Assembly (NCBI GenBank): GCA_964036275.1
Contig: CAXIWQ010000455.1
Coordinates: forward strand, 45,235-109,234
Length of the DNA stretch: 64,000 nucleotides
Source of the DNA: Litoditis marina
Lineage: Eukaryota > Nematoda > Chromadorea > Rhabditida > Rhabditidae
Direction: 5' to 3'
Shown here: piece after piece, positions 1-11,797 of the stretch
How positions within the stretch are numbered: the first letter of the stretch is position 1
How the letters are laid out: each line of letters begins with the position of its first letter
Translations under genes and position numbers: made by a program
The notes under the pieces: generated by a model
What the model saw: the letters and a program-made list of their open reading frames with translations, nothing else
The model's database searches: none
Told to the model about the DNA's origin: nothing

Positions 1-330
1 TAACACAAACATTGAAAAACTCAAGCTGCTACTCGAACACTTGCTTTCAAACTACAAACATAGCAAACAGAACTATCTTAAACCTGAAAGTCTAAATCGG
101 ACCAGTTTTAGTTGATTCCATCCTTTTCTCAAATAAGACCGTTATTCGATTTTTCACAAGCAAGTCTTCTGACCGGGAAACTACCACATGCAGACAAGAT
201 GTTGAGCAGTTGTAAACTTTTCGAACCAGGTTGTCACTTGATAACACTTGACAAGATTTCGCCTTGTCAACATGTCCACTAACGTTCATTCTACCCGATT
301 TTACATTTCATTTTGTCCAGTCTGTCAGAT
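1..330. repeat. Dispersed repeat rich in AACTTG / GAACAAG words
   Basis: The block opens with a stretch about a lonely GAAAAACTC and CTGCTACTCGAAC and continues with repeated ACTTG/ACAAG words. It is clearly related to 58640-58995 and to 3880-4160, and matches 880-1060 and 57560-57740 in the opposite orientation. No gene is visible here. It behaves as a flanking repeat of the small secreted-peptide genes. Confidence 0.6.
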
Positions 331-879
331 TATGCGAATTGCTGGTTTCTAGTTTCAGCAAATGACATCAGTTAACAAGCTGCAATAAATGGAAACCTAC
401 CCGAAAGTTTTACGAACAGTATAAAACTAGAGACTAGCGCTTAACAAAGATAAAATTGATCGCATGGTGTTCGCAAAGGGTTGAAAAAATCCACACAAGG
501 CTCGCTCTCTTCAGAAAAGCCAGTAGAGTGTGTGTTGGACTACCCCGCTGCTATTGTAGTTGGGTTGCGTTGTTTTTCGGTCGGTATTCGTAAATTATGG
601 CGTGGATAAAGTTCAAAATACAACTTTTATATGGCTGATCCCTATAATATTTCAGCAAGCCGACCTATTTCTCGCTACTCTAATAGTATCCGATGTTTCT
701 ACAACTGACCTGATCAAACCAATCGTGTCCAGCGTAGACAGTTACAGGAACAGAAAAGGAAATCGTTTCGGCTGAGACCAAGAACTTGGGGGCTGTAAGT
801 TCGGAAAACTATGGAGTGTAATCCGTATCCATCTGATTCTATTTTCAAAAATATATTTTTAGTTCCTCAATGAATAAAC

Positions 880-1060
880 TGGAGTTCGACTTGTTCAACA
901 AAGCGAAAACTTGTGTGACAAATGAAAACAATATAGAAGACTGGCACGAAAAAGACAGTCGAGATAAAAACTCGTTCGAAAGGTTTACAATTGGGTCAAA
1001 AACTTGTTCAACAAGTGAATATTCCGATTAGGTGAACTGTTTGGTGAACACTGAACGTTT
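880..1060. repeat. Inverted copy of the ACTTG/ACAAG repeat
   Basis: The words GACTTGTTCAACAA, AACTTGTTCAACAAG and the following GTGAATATTCCG are shared with 57560-57740. They are inverted relative to 1-330 and 3880-4160. The stretch lies just downstream of the secreted-peptide gene on the minus strand. Confidence 0.5.
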
Positions 1061-1147
1061 CGTCTCAACTCGTACCATAGTTAATCAATCGCATAAAGAA
1101 ACCACAAGCAGAACACAATCATTTATTCAACTTTCGGACAGACGGCT

Positions 1148-1705
1148 TTAGCGGCCGAATGGTAATAATCCGTTTTGCGCCGGATTTGGTTGCGTCAATT
1201 TTCCGATGTCACTCACTCCTTTCAAGTCGAGGTTGGAATTCGACGGCTGTGGTTTTTTCCCAAAATTCCCAAGCAGATTTCCAAGGTCCAATCCGAAACT
1301 GAATCCTTCGCAGTCCTTCACAGCTACGCAGACGAGCAGCAGTAGTACGAAAAGATATCTGGAAGTTGGGAAGTTGACCATATTCGAAAAAAAGGAATTC
1401 AATTCAGTTATTGTACTATCGGAAAGTAGTGAATAGATTAACAAGAATATAATGAGTTACGAGTACGTAGGCCAAATAACTTCGAAATAACCCGGTCCTT
1501 GGCTCTGCCCATTGTTTCGCACTTTGCGAGAACTATTCCGGCAGAATGTTGAGAGGAGTGAAATAGCGTCTAAATGAGGAGACGCAGGTTTTTCTCCTTT
1601 CTAATGTCGGGATATTCCAGATTAAGGCCTCAGCTGTGATTAAATATTTAAATAAATAGAATGATTGTGATTATATATGATTTACAAAAAGGTAAACTAC
1701 CTCAT
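1148..1705 (-). CDS. Small secreted peptide, FGLDLG-repeat family, copy A (71 aa)
   Basis: Predicted CDS complement(join(1148..1358,1701..1705)). Exon 1 is only ATGAG followed by donor GTAGTTT; exon 2 follows acceptor ACTTCCAG. The protein starts MRYLFVLLLLVCVAVKDCEG, a strong signal peptide, then has FGLDLGNLLGNFGKK and a weaker second unit LDLKGVSDIGK, ending NGLLPFGR. The exon sizes (5 + 211 nt) and phase are identical in the paralog at 57889-58388, which supports the micro-exon model. An in-frame ATG also exists just before the acceptor, but it would place codons over the conserved splice site. The terminal Phe-Gly-Arg resembles an amidation signal, so a secreted neuropeptide-like precursor is possible; I do not recognise a named family. 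No AATAAA was checked as decisive. Confidence 0.75.
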
Positions 1706-1752
1706 TTTCGAATGAGAGGGCGTTGGTAAATATGAAACATCCCGCCAACTGC

Positions 1753-1760
1753 TTTATATA
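1753..1760 (-). promoter_or_regulatory. TATA box of secreted-peptide gene A
   Basis: On the minus strand TATATAAA is followed by GCAGTT about 50 bases upstream of the ATGAG start. The same TATA-AAGCAG arrangement occurs before paralogs at 58388 and 52378, so it is probably the core promoter. Confidence 0.6.
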
Positions 1761-3879
1761 GTTTTATTCAGTCATACAATAAATCGGCATTTCAATTTGC
1801 ATTGTTGTATTACAATTGGTTTCCATCAAATGGGAGGTAACTGGGTTCGGTACCATTAAAGGTATAATTCGGCTTAAATTTCGCTATTTTGCTGATACTG
1901 GCGATGCATTTGTTCTCAGAATATGTTTCGATTACGAATAATGAAAAATTACCAAAAACGGTCAATTTTCCGGAAATCGCCGACATTTTTCACGATTGCG
2001 CATGCTGATTAGGGCGGGCAGGGCAGCGCACAATATTTGCAATCGTGCGGCAAGGCTCCGCCCACTTGCCACCAGGCAGCCAGACCGGTTTTTTCCGAAA
2101 TTATTTATGCTTCTCAAAAATGTGTTTTAATTTGGTTTTGTGACATTTAGTGTATTATAGTTGCTAGATTAGATATAGATGTTTTGTTAGTGTTACGCCT
2201 GGCATATTCAGTGGTGACCACAAAGTTTCACGTAGTAGGTTTTGTTTCTTATAAAAATTCGCCTCACATGATGATTAATTATAACTTTAAATTCTTGTTC
2301 ATTATTCAATTTCAGTCTTGAATTAACTCAATTTTTCTAAGCTCTACTTGTTTCGCTTTGATGTCTTTTTTGCTGTTCTCTGACCTCTATTTTTAAAGCA
2401 TTCGTGATTGCCATCCATCTCGTTCAAAGTGGAGAATTAGGGTAAGGCTCTCGGACGCACACAAATGGACTGTACTACGTTCGGTTGGAGGTTAGTTAGT
2501 GATCTTCCGCTTGTCTACTTGTTTTTTTATGTGTACCACGCTTGCTTTTCACGAAAAATTGTCACTGAAAATGAAAGGAAAAGGATTTGTACTGATCCAA
2601 TTTGATCTATATTACCTTTCCAATGCAAATTCCTCCTTTCTGATATTGTTGATCACTTTCATATAGAAGTGTCACTTTTTAATAATGTTTTTCGAAAAGG
2701 AACTCGATTTTATCTGCTCCTGAAAAACAACAAACCATTCTCTACAAAATCAACCTGGTTGCTGGTCAGGTGCATGCAACCCGGTTTCTCTCTTACTTTT
2801 TTACCAACTAGTGAGATTATTCAAAACTATAGTTATATTTGCAGAACTAGAACTTCCTATTATCCGAACAATACCTCCATATGGAATCAAATAACTTTCA
2901 GAGTACTGATGTGTGGTTAGCCAGGAACTCACCGATAGGCGTCATATTCTGTGCAACATAAGGTATGTTGATTTCACTCATAATTAGAACGCTACTCACA
3001 GCTGTGCTTCTTTGGTGATTTCAAAAACCATGAAGTTTCGTCTTTTGTTCTTAGCTTTGTTCGAAATTTTCTTCTGTAGACGACGATAAATAATGACTTT
3101 CTATCTTTTATGCATCGCATAAATTACTTTTCGTATCGAAAATAAAATTCAATTTGTGTTCACTTCTTCCTCATGCAGCTTCAACTTCATTAGTGAACTT
3201 TCAGGGAGAAGTCATGAAGAGGAAAACCGAAGCGGAGGCAACCATGATTTCATTTAATAGTGTATGTAGCTGTTTCAATAAAGTTGTTTAATAGTCTGCT
3301 ATACAGTTATACAATGTTATACAGCTTATACAGCTTACTGTTATACAGTTATACAATGTTATACTGTTATAAAGTTATACAATGTTCATGTTTCACAACT
3401 GCTACATATCACGAACATGTTTCTCATCAATTGTACTTGCAGAAACAACTCCAATTTTCTTTATTTCCTCGATAAAATTCTGTGAAATCAGCTCCGTGTT
3501 TTCGGGCGGCAAGCGGTCGGTGAGAGAGTGTTGAGGAGTGAGAGACGCCAGACGGCAGGCGCGCGAAATTCGAACTGGGGGTTATGTAACATATTTGATA
3601 CGGTATATTTTGTAGATTCAAGCCTATTTTTTCGAGTTTTTTTGTTTCTGATCTCTTCACTGCCCTAATTCGCATCTTTTTTGAAAGTTTAGTCTCGGTA
3701 GCTGCATTATGAGCATGTCCTGGTTTGAACCTGATTATTCCTTTAAACAACGAGTCTCATTTTATGAAAATGCGCATTTTTGAATGAAAATCAATAACTC
3801 GCTATTTGCATGCACATATAAGTGAAGGTTTGATGTACATAATCATTCGGAACTGGAGAAAAAACAGAGCCTAACGATC
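1761..3879. other. Gene-poor interval
   Basis: I see no convincing exon series here. The open frames on both strands are short, without paralogs or paired splice sites. The only structure I can support is the TTATACA short tandem repeat at 3298-3388. Confidence 0.4.
3298..3388. repeat. TTATACAGTTATACAATG short tandem repeat
   Basis: Units built from TTATACA, TATACAATG and CAGCTTATA recur about six times with small changes. It is a degenerate microsatellite or minisatellite with no gene in it. Confidence 0.7.
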
Positions 3880-4160
3880 GGTATCAAACTACAAACACAA
3901 TTGGACAAAACTCTCTTGAACTTGAACGTCTGAGCCAGAGCAGTTTTTGGCATGATTGTTAATTTGATTGTTTTCGAACCAGTCAGACCAGAAAATTCAC
4001 TTGTCGAACAAGTAGTTGACCACTTGTGAACTTTTCGATCAAGTTTTCAACTTGACTGTTGTTTCTGAACCAGTCCTAAACTCGGCTTCTACTTGTCAAA
4101 CAAGTTTCAGCCTTGTTCAATGCATCCTGAAATAGCGTTCATTCTGCTCTGCTCGACATT
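3880..4160. repeat. ACTTG/ACAAG dispersed repeat, forward copy
   Basis: The words ACTTGTCGAACAAG, GAACTTTTCGA and CAACTTGACTGTTG are shared with 58800-58960. The stretch sits upstream of the tail-anchored protein gene in both duplicated modules. Confidence 0.6.
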
Positions 4161-4694
4161 TCATTTTGTGTTCTTAGTCAATCAGATTAGGTGACTTTCT
4201 CTTCAGGTTGTTTTAGTTTCACTTTTCAGATTAGTTCTCTGAGCCATAGCCATTTGCAACCTAGTAGTCAATTCAAAATATAAATCGCCCATAGATAAAA
4301 GATAGAAAGAAGAAACTGCACTTTGTCATTGCACGTTTCTGAGTTCTACTGTATTAAAGAAACAGAGAAACGGAGTAGATCAGCAAGGCAAGAATAGTCG
4401 CCGTATCTAGTATTTTCAAACATACTTCACTACTGTTCTCGGAATATGTGTAATGAGCTTCTTGCGCAATTGATATGCTTCATGATTGCTCGAAAAGCAA
4501 TAGAAAAAAGCAATAGAAAAACGGTAGTTCAGTTCGATCTTTGGTGTAGATTAGCTTTCAGTTCTGAAGTCATAGATCAAACCACTTCTTCTCAAAACAA
4601 CTGAGAATGCATGATGTATCACTCCAAACCACTCATTTCTGAGGTCAAAGATCAAAGTAAAACCCAAAATACGTATTGAATGTAATTCCAGAAA

Positions 4695-6237
4695 ATGGGT
4701 GACTACGAGGAATTGGGTCCTGGCGCGGGACTCCCCGTCGATGCTCCACCGCCGCCCGCGGCACATCCGACCAGTCCGGCACGACCTCATAGTCCGTTAG
4801 CACCGTTGAGGTTTGTTTCGGTTGAAATTTCTCGAGAAAACTCCCAATTTATCTGCAAATACAAGGTTTATTTCATTGGAAAACGATAGAGTAGGGATAT
4901 ACGGCCATAAGTCATAAGTCCTGGTCAGTCCGGCACGACCTCATAGTCCATTAGCACCGTTGAGATATGTTTTCAAGTTCAATATCCAGAACATGTGCAA
5001 CATTTATTAGAAAACGGTAGATTTAGCTGATTCTGTGCTTTCACATCCGTAAGCCACCATATTTTATCATGTTTGGCTACCCTGTGTTCTTTGACTTCAC
5101 CATGTGGGCAATTATGTTGTAATGAAGGCGTGTTTTAGAGCCGATGACAATGTGAATTTGGAAAGTGAAGTCAAAGACGATCATCGTAAAAAAGGTGAAA
5201 CTTTGTTGAACCATTATTCTTCTATAGAAAGTCCCTGAGTCTCAAAACAGATTTGTAGGTTATAGCGGAAGCTCAAACAATTGCTCATGAAATATCTGGC
5301 TGATAATAGATTCGAATCTATGTCAGAAGTTTGACATGCACCGGCGCTATCCCGTAGACTAGACACTGGTTTTGATCGCGCGACTAAAAACTCTCCTTTT
5401 TCACATCGAACAAGTTATATTCATGGAATGGAACGCGCGGGTACTGTATATCTCATTTTGCGCTGTGTACGGACACACGTCTGTGACTCGCGAGCCTGGC
5501 CCTGGTTAGCTTGTATCTATGAAACTTCTGCTCACAGGTTCGATCACCGTAAGAGTAAGAAATACGTCTATAAATTCGGCACCCCCTTATCTTACAACAG
5601 TTTATATTACCAGTGAGCGAAAAGTTAGAACAGTACCAACAAATCATTTCGTTGAAAGGTTTTCGAACAAAATGTTATATGAGTTATGTGATTATGTAAC
5701 AAATTTCATGATAATTCTATTCTCAGGTCTGAGAAAGTCGTCTTCAGATGATTCCATTAGCAAGAGCAAAAAGAAAGGGAAAGGAAAGAACAAAAAGAAT
5801 CACAAAAAGGAAAAAGAGCATGAAGATGATAAAAAGAAAGAGAAGGGGAAGAAAAGTGATAAAAGTCACAGGAAGAAGGGATCGGTACATTTGTATTTGC
5901 GTTTCAAAGCAAACTTTATTCAAGTTTCGAATAATTGCTTCAGTTTCAACCGCCTTGACTCAGATATTCTTCCAGATTTCTGTTTTCAAACTTTCACTAT
6001 CTTCTCGAACTCAGGAACAATTAGAGTTCATCTTTCAAGATTTTACGACCAGACCATCAAACAGAAACTGAATTTCATGTAATTTTCCGCAAGATTAATT
6101 TATATTTATTTTTACAGCTGTGTTGCAAAGTTGTCGCTGGTGTGTCGCTGGCAGTTCTTGTGCTATCCGTAGTAGCACTGATCGTCGTACTTCTACACAT
6201 TTTCGGAGTGATGAAAACATTCGAATTCTTAGTATAG
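4695..6237 (+). CDS. Tail-anchored Lys-rich membrane protein, copy B (149 aa)
   Basis: Predicted CDS join(4695..4810,5139..5194,5727..5884,6118..6237). Exon 1 encodes MGDYEELGPGAGLPVDAPPP and a Pro-rich segment. Exon 2 is acidic (ADDNVNLESEVKDD). Exon 3 is an extremely Lys-rich, charged stretch of about 52 residues. Exon 4 is one hydrophobic helix (VAGVSLAVLVLSVVALIVV) ending in FEFLV and stop. There is no signal peptide, so a C-terminal tail anchor with the charged part in the cytosol is the natural reading. Exon sizes 116/56/158/120 are identical in the copy at 59637-62199. TTCCAG lies four bases before the ATG, compatible with spliced-leader addition. The TAG stop is directly followed by a donor-like GTATGC. 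I do not recognise the family. Confidence 0.85.
4926..4964 (+). pseudogene. Decayed duplicate of the 3' end of exon 1 of gene B
   Basis: The last ~40 bases of exon 1 (CAGTCCGGCACGACC ... CACCGTTGAG) recur in intron 1 with one mismatch, but the following donor GTTTG is changed to ATATG. An equivalent relic lies at 59881-59920 in the second module, so the small duplication predates the module duplication. Confidence 0.75.
5430..5591 (+). mobile_element. tRNA-derived SINE, copy 1 (in intron 2 of gene B)
   Basis: The core GGGTACTGTATATC, the CGGACACACG segment, the tRNA T-arm-like CAGGTTCGATCACC and the tail TATAAATTCGGCACCCC are shared with the SINE copies at 34079, 36901, 42386 and 53608. The intron of the paralog at 60348-61604 lacks it, so it inserted after the module duplicated. 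Confidence 0.75.
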
Positions 6238-6461
6238 GTATGCGTCTTGAAATATTCGAAGTTCTCTCACGTTCCGTTTTTGACACCACTAGCTAACTGT
6301 ATGCGAGCAGGGATAATATTAGATTGTCGTTAATTTCAACGTGGCTGATTGTAATTCCATGTAAAGTTTACATTCATTATAAATTTCTGGTCATCTCAAC
6401 TAAAGCTAAAGCATATTACAACTAATCAAAGTTCAACTACGATTCATCCAAAACATTCCAG

Positions 6462-6610
6462 TGCTTTTCCTCGCAACAACAGCCGCCACTCGACTCCAAC
6501 TTTGTTCGATGAAAAAGTAAATTGTCAACCAGTTTCAATTCGAGCAATATACCAATACAGGGCACGGTTCGGCTACTTGATTGTATTTTGTGAGAATAAA
6601 GGTTCGATGT
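6462..6610 (+). other. Probable spliced 3' UTR exon of gene B
   Basis: Acceptor ACATTCCAG is followed by TGCTTTTCCTCGCAAC and an AATAAA at 6595-6600. The stretch is strongly conserved with 62396-62534 and weakly with 50778-50910. All three paralogs have GTATG immediately after the stop codon as the matching donor. Confidence 0.6.
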
Positions 6611-6970
6611 AACTTGTCGGAATAATGTTGAAGTTCGATCTGGAATTATAATAGTGTTTATTCATAACGCTCTACAAAGGTCTTTTTTTGTGTGGAAGAT
6701 GATGTGGTTTTGACATCAAATCTTCCAGCAGTTTCTAAAATAACATCGCAATTTGTTTTGTAAAAAAAAGTAGAACTGGCACGATTTGTCATTTTTGAAC
6801 AGAGCTTTCTCCATTGTAGCTCGAACCCGGATTAAATGATGTCTTTTCTCATTTCCTTGCATTCGAAACAAACTGGATGGAATCGTCAACATTCAAAATT
6901 CAATATTTTTATTATGCATAATATGGTCTATAGTACATATATATGTGACACTTTTCTCTTTCAATACTGT

Positions 6971-9917
6971 TTAGACCTGGGTGGAGTTGTTCTTTTGTGC
7001 GATAGCCTGTCTCTTCTTTCTTCCATAAGGATTGTAGTATGGTTGCGGCTGTCCGCAAGTAGAGCAGGCAGGCGGTTGGTTGCAGGTGGTACACGGCGCG
7101 GGAGGTGGGGGAGGGGCCTGCAAATTTAGTATGAAATAATTTACAGAGTTTTTTTTTACAAATCTTAGTTTTATAGGAACTTGATCGTTTGTTATAATGA
7201 AGGTGAAAATTGGAGGTCAAATTACTCTTTTTCTGCGTTTCTGGGTTATGTGTGTGTTCGTTGTTCGTCTTTTCAAAACATTTTGTAATTTTTTTCAGTG
7301 AAATTGTAATAAATGTTCTATTCTGATCATATTCTGAAATGCTGGGAGAAAGCTCTCTCATTGAATTACTGGTCTATTTTGGTTTGTTGGAAGTTATTCT
7401 TCCCACTCACAGGCTGGTTGCAGGTGTTGCACGGGGGTGGCTCGTACTGCGGCTGGCAGGTATTACAGACGGGGCACGGAATCTGGGCATTACATTGTTG
7501 CTGCTCGTTCGAGTTTCCGATGCACTGAAAAACAAGAATTACTTGGAGATATGTACAAAAGGAGCTATTGTTATTTAATTCTTAATAGAAGACTTATACC
7601 AGGAATGCAAATCATGATCTCTGTTTCGAAAATACAATTTAGCTGTACATTCGAGTAGCGGTATTTGCACCACAAACTAAAACACTAGAGACGAGCTTCT
7701 GGCAGACGTTAAAACCAAATCGATGATCTATCAATGAGTGTTTCGAAAGGATTCAATTTTATGTCTGAAAGTTAATTGGAAGTTTGAACCGACCCCGGTG
7801 GTGCAGCTGCACTGTCGAGTTCTGCTTCTGTAGCCGCCGTCTCCGCAGGTCACACTACACTCCGACCAGACGGACCACTGAAATGAACATAACTTGTTCG
7901 GTATAAAACAGAAAACAAACTCCTGTAATATTGTAATCATTCGTTTATCGTTTTCCTTGAAATGGATTATCTTGATGAGAAGATGCTGAATACAACTCAA
8001 ACTGCATTATTGAAAAAACTGAATAGTTATGTATTCGACTCAAGCATAACGAAAGGTATGTAGGGAAATGTGTTCAGTTTTCCCAGTTATCTCGTGATTC
8101 TGCTGTGTATTCTGTTTGGTGATTTTTTCACATACCTGTGACCATTCACAACACGGCTGTGCATTGCACACTTTCACTTCGGTATTCGATCCAACACATT
8201 GACAAGAAGAACATCCGTTGTTGCACACACGGGTACGCGTGCACTGGCCACCACCACACGAGGCACTGAAAGATAGCAGAATAGAAACAAAGTATACAAA
8301 ATATAGGCGAAATTCCAATTTTCCTCACAAAAAGCAAGTGTCTCAGTCGCAAATAGTGAAAATATTGACCACAGTCGCACGATGCTTTGAAAATGCGTAG
8401 TTGGGACAATTTATTGTTTCAAAACTACAGTTTCAGCTAGAAACCGGAGACATTCTGAAAATCTGATCACACAAAGTTAGTTAGAGTAAAAGTTCGAATA
8501 AGATTTTTTGAACGAAAATAAAATTTTTCACCATTGTTCTCAATATCTAAATCGTTTGAATATTCAATTTCGAATATGAACGTTTCAGGTATTGAGTATC
8601 AGTTTCATTTTAGAACATCAGTTCGAAGTTCTCAAAGTTCGTATTTTGTCTCAGCGAGAAGTATCATATTAACCCTCAGCCGGCTCGAGGCGAATTACCC
8701 AGGAGTTGGGCAAATAGAAAAACGGTCAGTTTGAGGGCACCGAATGGCACTTCAATCAATTGGTTCTGATTTGAACGAGAAAACCACAGTGATTGAACTT
8801 ATAATCTCTACTGACTATAGTATTGAAACCTATTTCAAATCTTCACATTACGCCCTGGGGACGTACAAGAAATTCTACTACATATCCAATATTTGAAAGA
8901 CGCGCGCGATAACACTAAACGAACCAATATTTCAAAATTAACGTAGATAAAAGACTATATTCGTTCGAACACCGCAAAAACTCAAATAGTTCTTAATATG
9001 TGTAAATCATGAAAAACCACCCACCTGCACTGTCCATAGGATGACCATTCTCCCCATTGTGGTGTGGGATCATACTGCACACAGGGTCGCGACTCCGTGG
9101 CCGATCCACCCGGACATTGGGCCGCAGAACAGACTCGTTGGCGGGTCTGGGCGGGAGCTGGAGTGGGAAATTACGTCCAATTCGTTCACAATCATTATAC
9201 TTAATCAAATCTGACCGTTTAAGTTTTAATAATTTTAGTTGGTTTTTGCATAGCTGTGTGCAGCAAAATTGAAATTCATCATCGTTATCACTCGGAAAGG
9301 ATACTTCGAGCATGTGTTTTGAGTGAAATACATCCCTTCCGAATGTTCGTTGGAGAATGTATGATTCCCAAAGGGCTACAAAATCTTCTGAAATCCCACG
9401 GATAGCCGGTCTTTATCTTTACCTCGACTCCATACGACCAGTTACGGAGATTTATTTGCAAGGTTCTACAAAATCGGAATACAACGATAATCAACAACTC
9501 ACTTCCATACTGCGAACTGCAAGCGGACCAGGTGCCCCACTGGCCCCAATTGCCCATTGTGGGGCTCTGCCCACAGACATTGCACCCAGATGGGTTGGCC
9601 TGGACGCCCGAGCCAACCACGTATGCTGACGCTCCTGAAATATCATAAAGTTTCTCTTCATCGAATTATATCGAAAACGGTATTTTTGTGTTGTTCAAGA
9701 AGATGTGATTGCGGTAACTCCCTACCTTAATGTGCACGACAAAATTCAAATAAACCAGAAACTCTGTGAGAATAATGTAAGGGTTTCAAAGAAGTGTAGC
9801 AAGGTGAAGAATGTTACGGGAAAACAAGTTCAGAACTATTGAGAAGCAGTTATACAGTCACAATATATTGTAAAACAAACCTGCGATGATCGCCAAAGTC
9901 CCGGCTAATTGTAGCAT
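6971..9917 (-). CDS. Secreted protein with three thrombospondin type-1 repeats (258 aa)
   Basis: Predicted CDS complement(join(6971..7117,7411..7524,7794..7877,8136..8265,9025..9157,9503..9634,9881..9917)), all phases consistent. It begins MLQLAGTLAIIAGASAY, a signal peptide. TSP1 repeat 1 starts WGQWGTWSACS and continues QRVCSAAQCPGG. Repeat 2 is WGEWSSYGQCSASCGGGQC. Repeat 3 is WSQWSVWSECSVTCGDGG. The WxxW motifs are typical sites for C-mannosylation and the CSxxCG cores are canonical. The C-terminal third is Pro/Cys-rich with CNTC, CTTC and CSTC pairs, then a dibasic RKKR near residue 240 that looks like a furin-type site. It is expected to be an extracellular matrix or cuticle-associated protein. 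A damaged second copy lies at 63031-63864. Confidence 0.88.
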
Positions 9918-9999
9918 ATTACCGCAGGGAGGGAAGTTGTCCTTCTCCTTTCACCAGCTGGTTATATACTGCTGCCAACTCCTCCTTGTTGACATTTGC

Positions 10000-10754
10000 T
10001 GTTTGACGGCTGCCCCCCAATCTTATTTGTTATCCTCGAACTTGACGCCTCCACTTTTCCAGGCTACCATGACCCTTCAGGCTTTTTTCGAGGCAGTTTT
10101 GAGAAAATAGATAAAATTATTGTTAATTATGAACTTTACTTTGCCTACATGCTCTTTTAACATGCGCTGTGTATTCTTGTTCTGGAGTTTCTGTTGCTTA
10201 CGTTTTGTTTGATTTGATTGAAGGTGTTGAAGAGCTCGTAAGATGGTAAGATAAATTAATAACACACGAATTTAGCTTCCTTTTATTTGTAATTCTCTGG
10301 ACTTCGAACGCTTCCATCGTGTTTGTTTGTTTTAATTCTGCATGAGAGAATGCGAGCATAAACTTGTTCACCACTAAAAAGTTATACCTCAACTTGTTCC
10401 ACTGTTTCACCGCGCAAGAAAGGTTCATTTTTTTGGACTCACACGAACCAGTACCTACCACCTTCTTTTTCACTTTTTACGTTCTATGATTTTTTATGTT
10501 ACCTGTAACGCTATTTCAGTTACTACTTTTTTATTTAATGGTGCCATCTCAAAACCATGCATGATTCAAGTGTCTTTCTGTCTCCATTTTTTTTATCATG
10601 ATTGAGTCATCATTAAGAAAATACCGAACAAATGTTCAAATTCTCACCCAACCCGCAACTCTACCTAGATTTCCACAAGTTCAAAATAAACCTTTGTGAT
10701 TACTTTGATTTTTCGACGTTTCACGTTACACATCCTATGCTATATACTGTACAC
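10000..10754. other. Interval without a recognised gene
   Basis: Short frames exist on both strands, but none has a paralog, signal peptide plus splice sites or known motif. It separates the TSP1 gene start from the satellite. Confidence 0.35.
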
Positions 10755-11797
10755 GTTTCACGTAAGTTTTGAGTTTCACGTAAGTTTTGAGTTTCACGTA
10801 AGTTTTGAGTTTCACGTAAGTTTTGAGTTTCACGTAAGTTTTGAGTTTCACGTAAGTTTTGAGTTTCACGTAAGTTTTGAGTTTCACGTAAGTTTTGAGT
10901 TTCACGTAAGTTTTGAGTTTCACGTAAGTTTTGAGTTTCACGTAAGTTTTGAGTTTCACGTAAGTTTTGAGTTTCACGTAAGTTTTGAGTTTCACGTAAG
11001 TTTTGAGTTTCACGTAAGTTTTGAGTTTCACGTAAGTTTTGAGTTTCACGTAAGTTTTGAGTTTCACGTAAGTTTTGAGTTTCACGTAAGTTTTGAGTTT
11101 CACGTAAGTTTTGAGTTTCACGTAAGTTTTGAGTTTCACGTAAGTTTTGAGTTTCACGTAAGTTTTGAGTTTCACGTAAGTTTTGAGTTTCACGTAAGTT
11201 TTGAGTTTCACGTAAGTTTTGAGTTTCACGTAAGTTTTGAGTTTCACGTAAGTTTTGAGTTTCACGTAAGTTTTGAGTTTCACGTAAGTTTTGAGTTTCA
11301 CGTAAGTTTTGAGTTTCACGTAAGTTTTGAGTTTCACGTAAGTTTTGAGTTTCACGTAAGTTTTGAGTTTCACGTAAGTTTTGAGTTTCACGTAAGTTTT
11401 GAGTTTCACGTAAGTTTTGAGTTTCACGTAAGTTTTGAGTTTCACGTAAGTTTTGAGTTTCACGTAAGTTTTGAGTTTCACGTAAGTTTTGAGTTTCACG
11501 TAAGTTTTGAGTTTCACGTAAGTTTTGAGTTTCACGTAAGTTTTGAGTTTCACGTAAGTTTTGAGTTTCACGTAAGTTTTGAGTTTCACGTAAGTTTTGA
11601 GTTTCACGTAAGTTTTGAGTTTCACGTAAGTTTTGAGTTTCACGTAAGTTTTGAGTTTCACGTAAGTTTTGAGTTTCACGTAAGTTTTGAGTTTCACGTA
11701 AGTTTTGAGTTTCACGTAAGTTTTGAGTTTCACGTAAGTTTTGAGTTTCACGTAAGTTTTGAGTTTCACGTAAGTTTTGAGTTTCACGTAAGTTTTG
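10755..11797. repeat. Perfect 18-bp tandem satellite, 58 copies
   Basis: The unit GTTTCACGTAAGTTTTGA repeats in exact register from 10755; the last unit starts at 11781 and lacks its final A. I saw no substitution in any unit. Because 18 is divisible by three, it stays open in several frames on both strands (repeating FHVSFE on plus, KLKTYV on minus); these frames are by-products. Each unit contains CGTAAGTTTT, a good match to a nematode 5' splice site. Confidence 0.97.

Noticed and set aside
5519..6082. 187-residue open frame on the plus strand
   Set aside because: It reads through the SINE and two introns; only the Lys-rich exon 5727-5884 is real, as the paralogs show.
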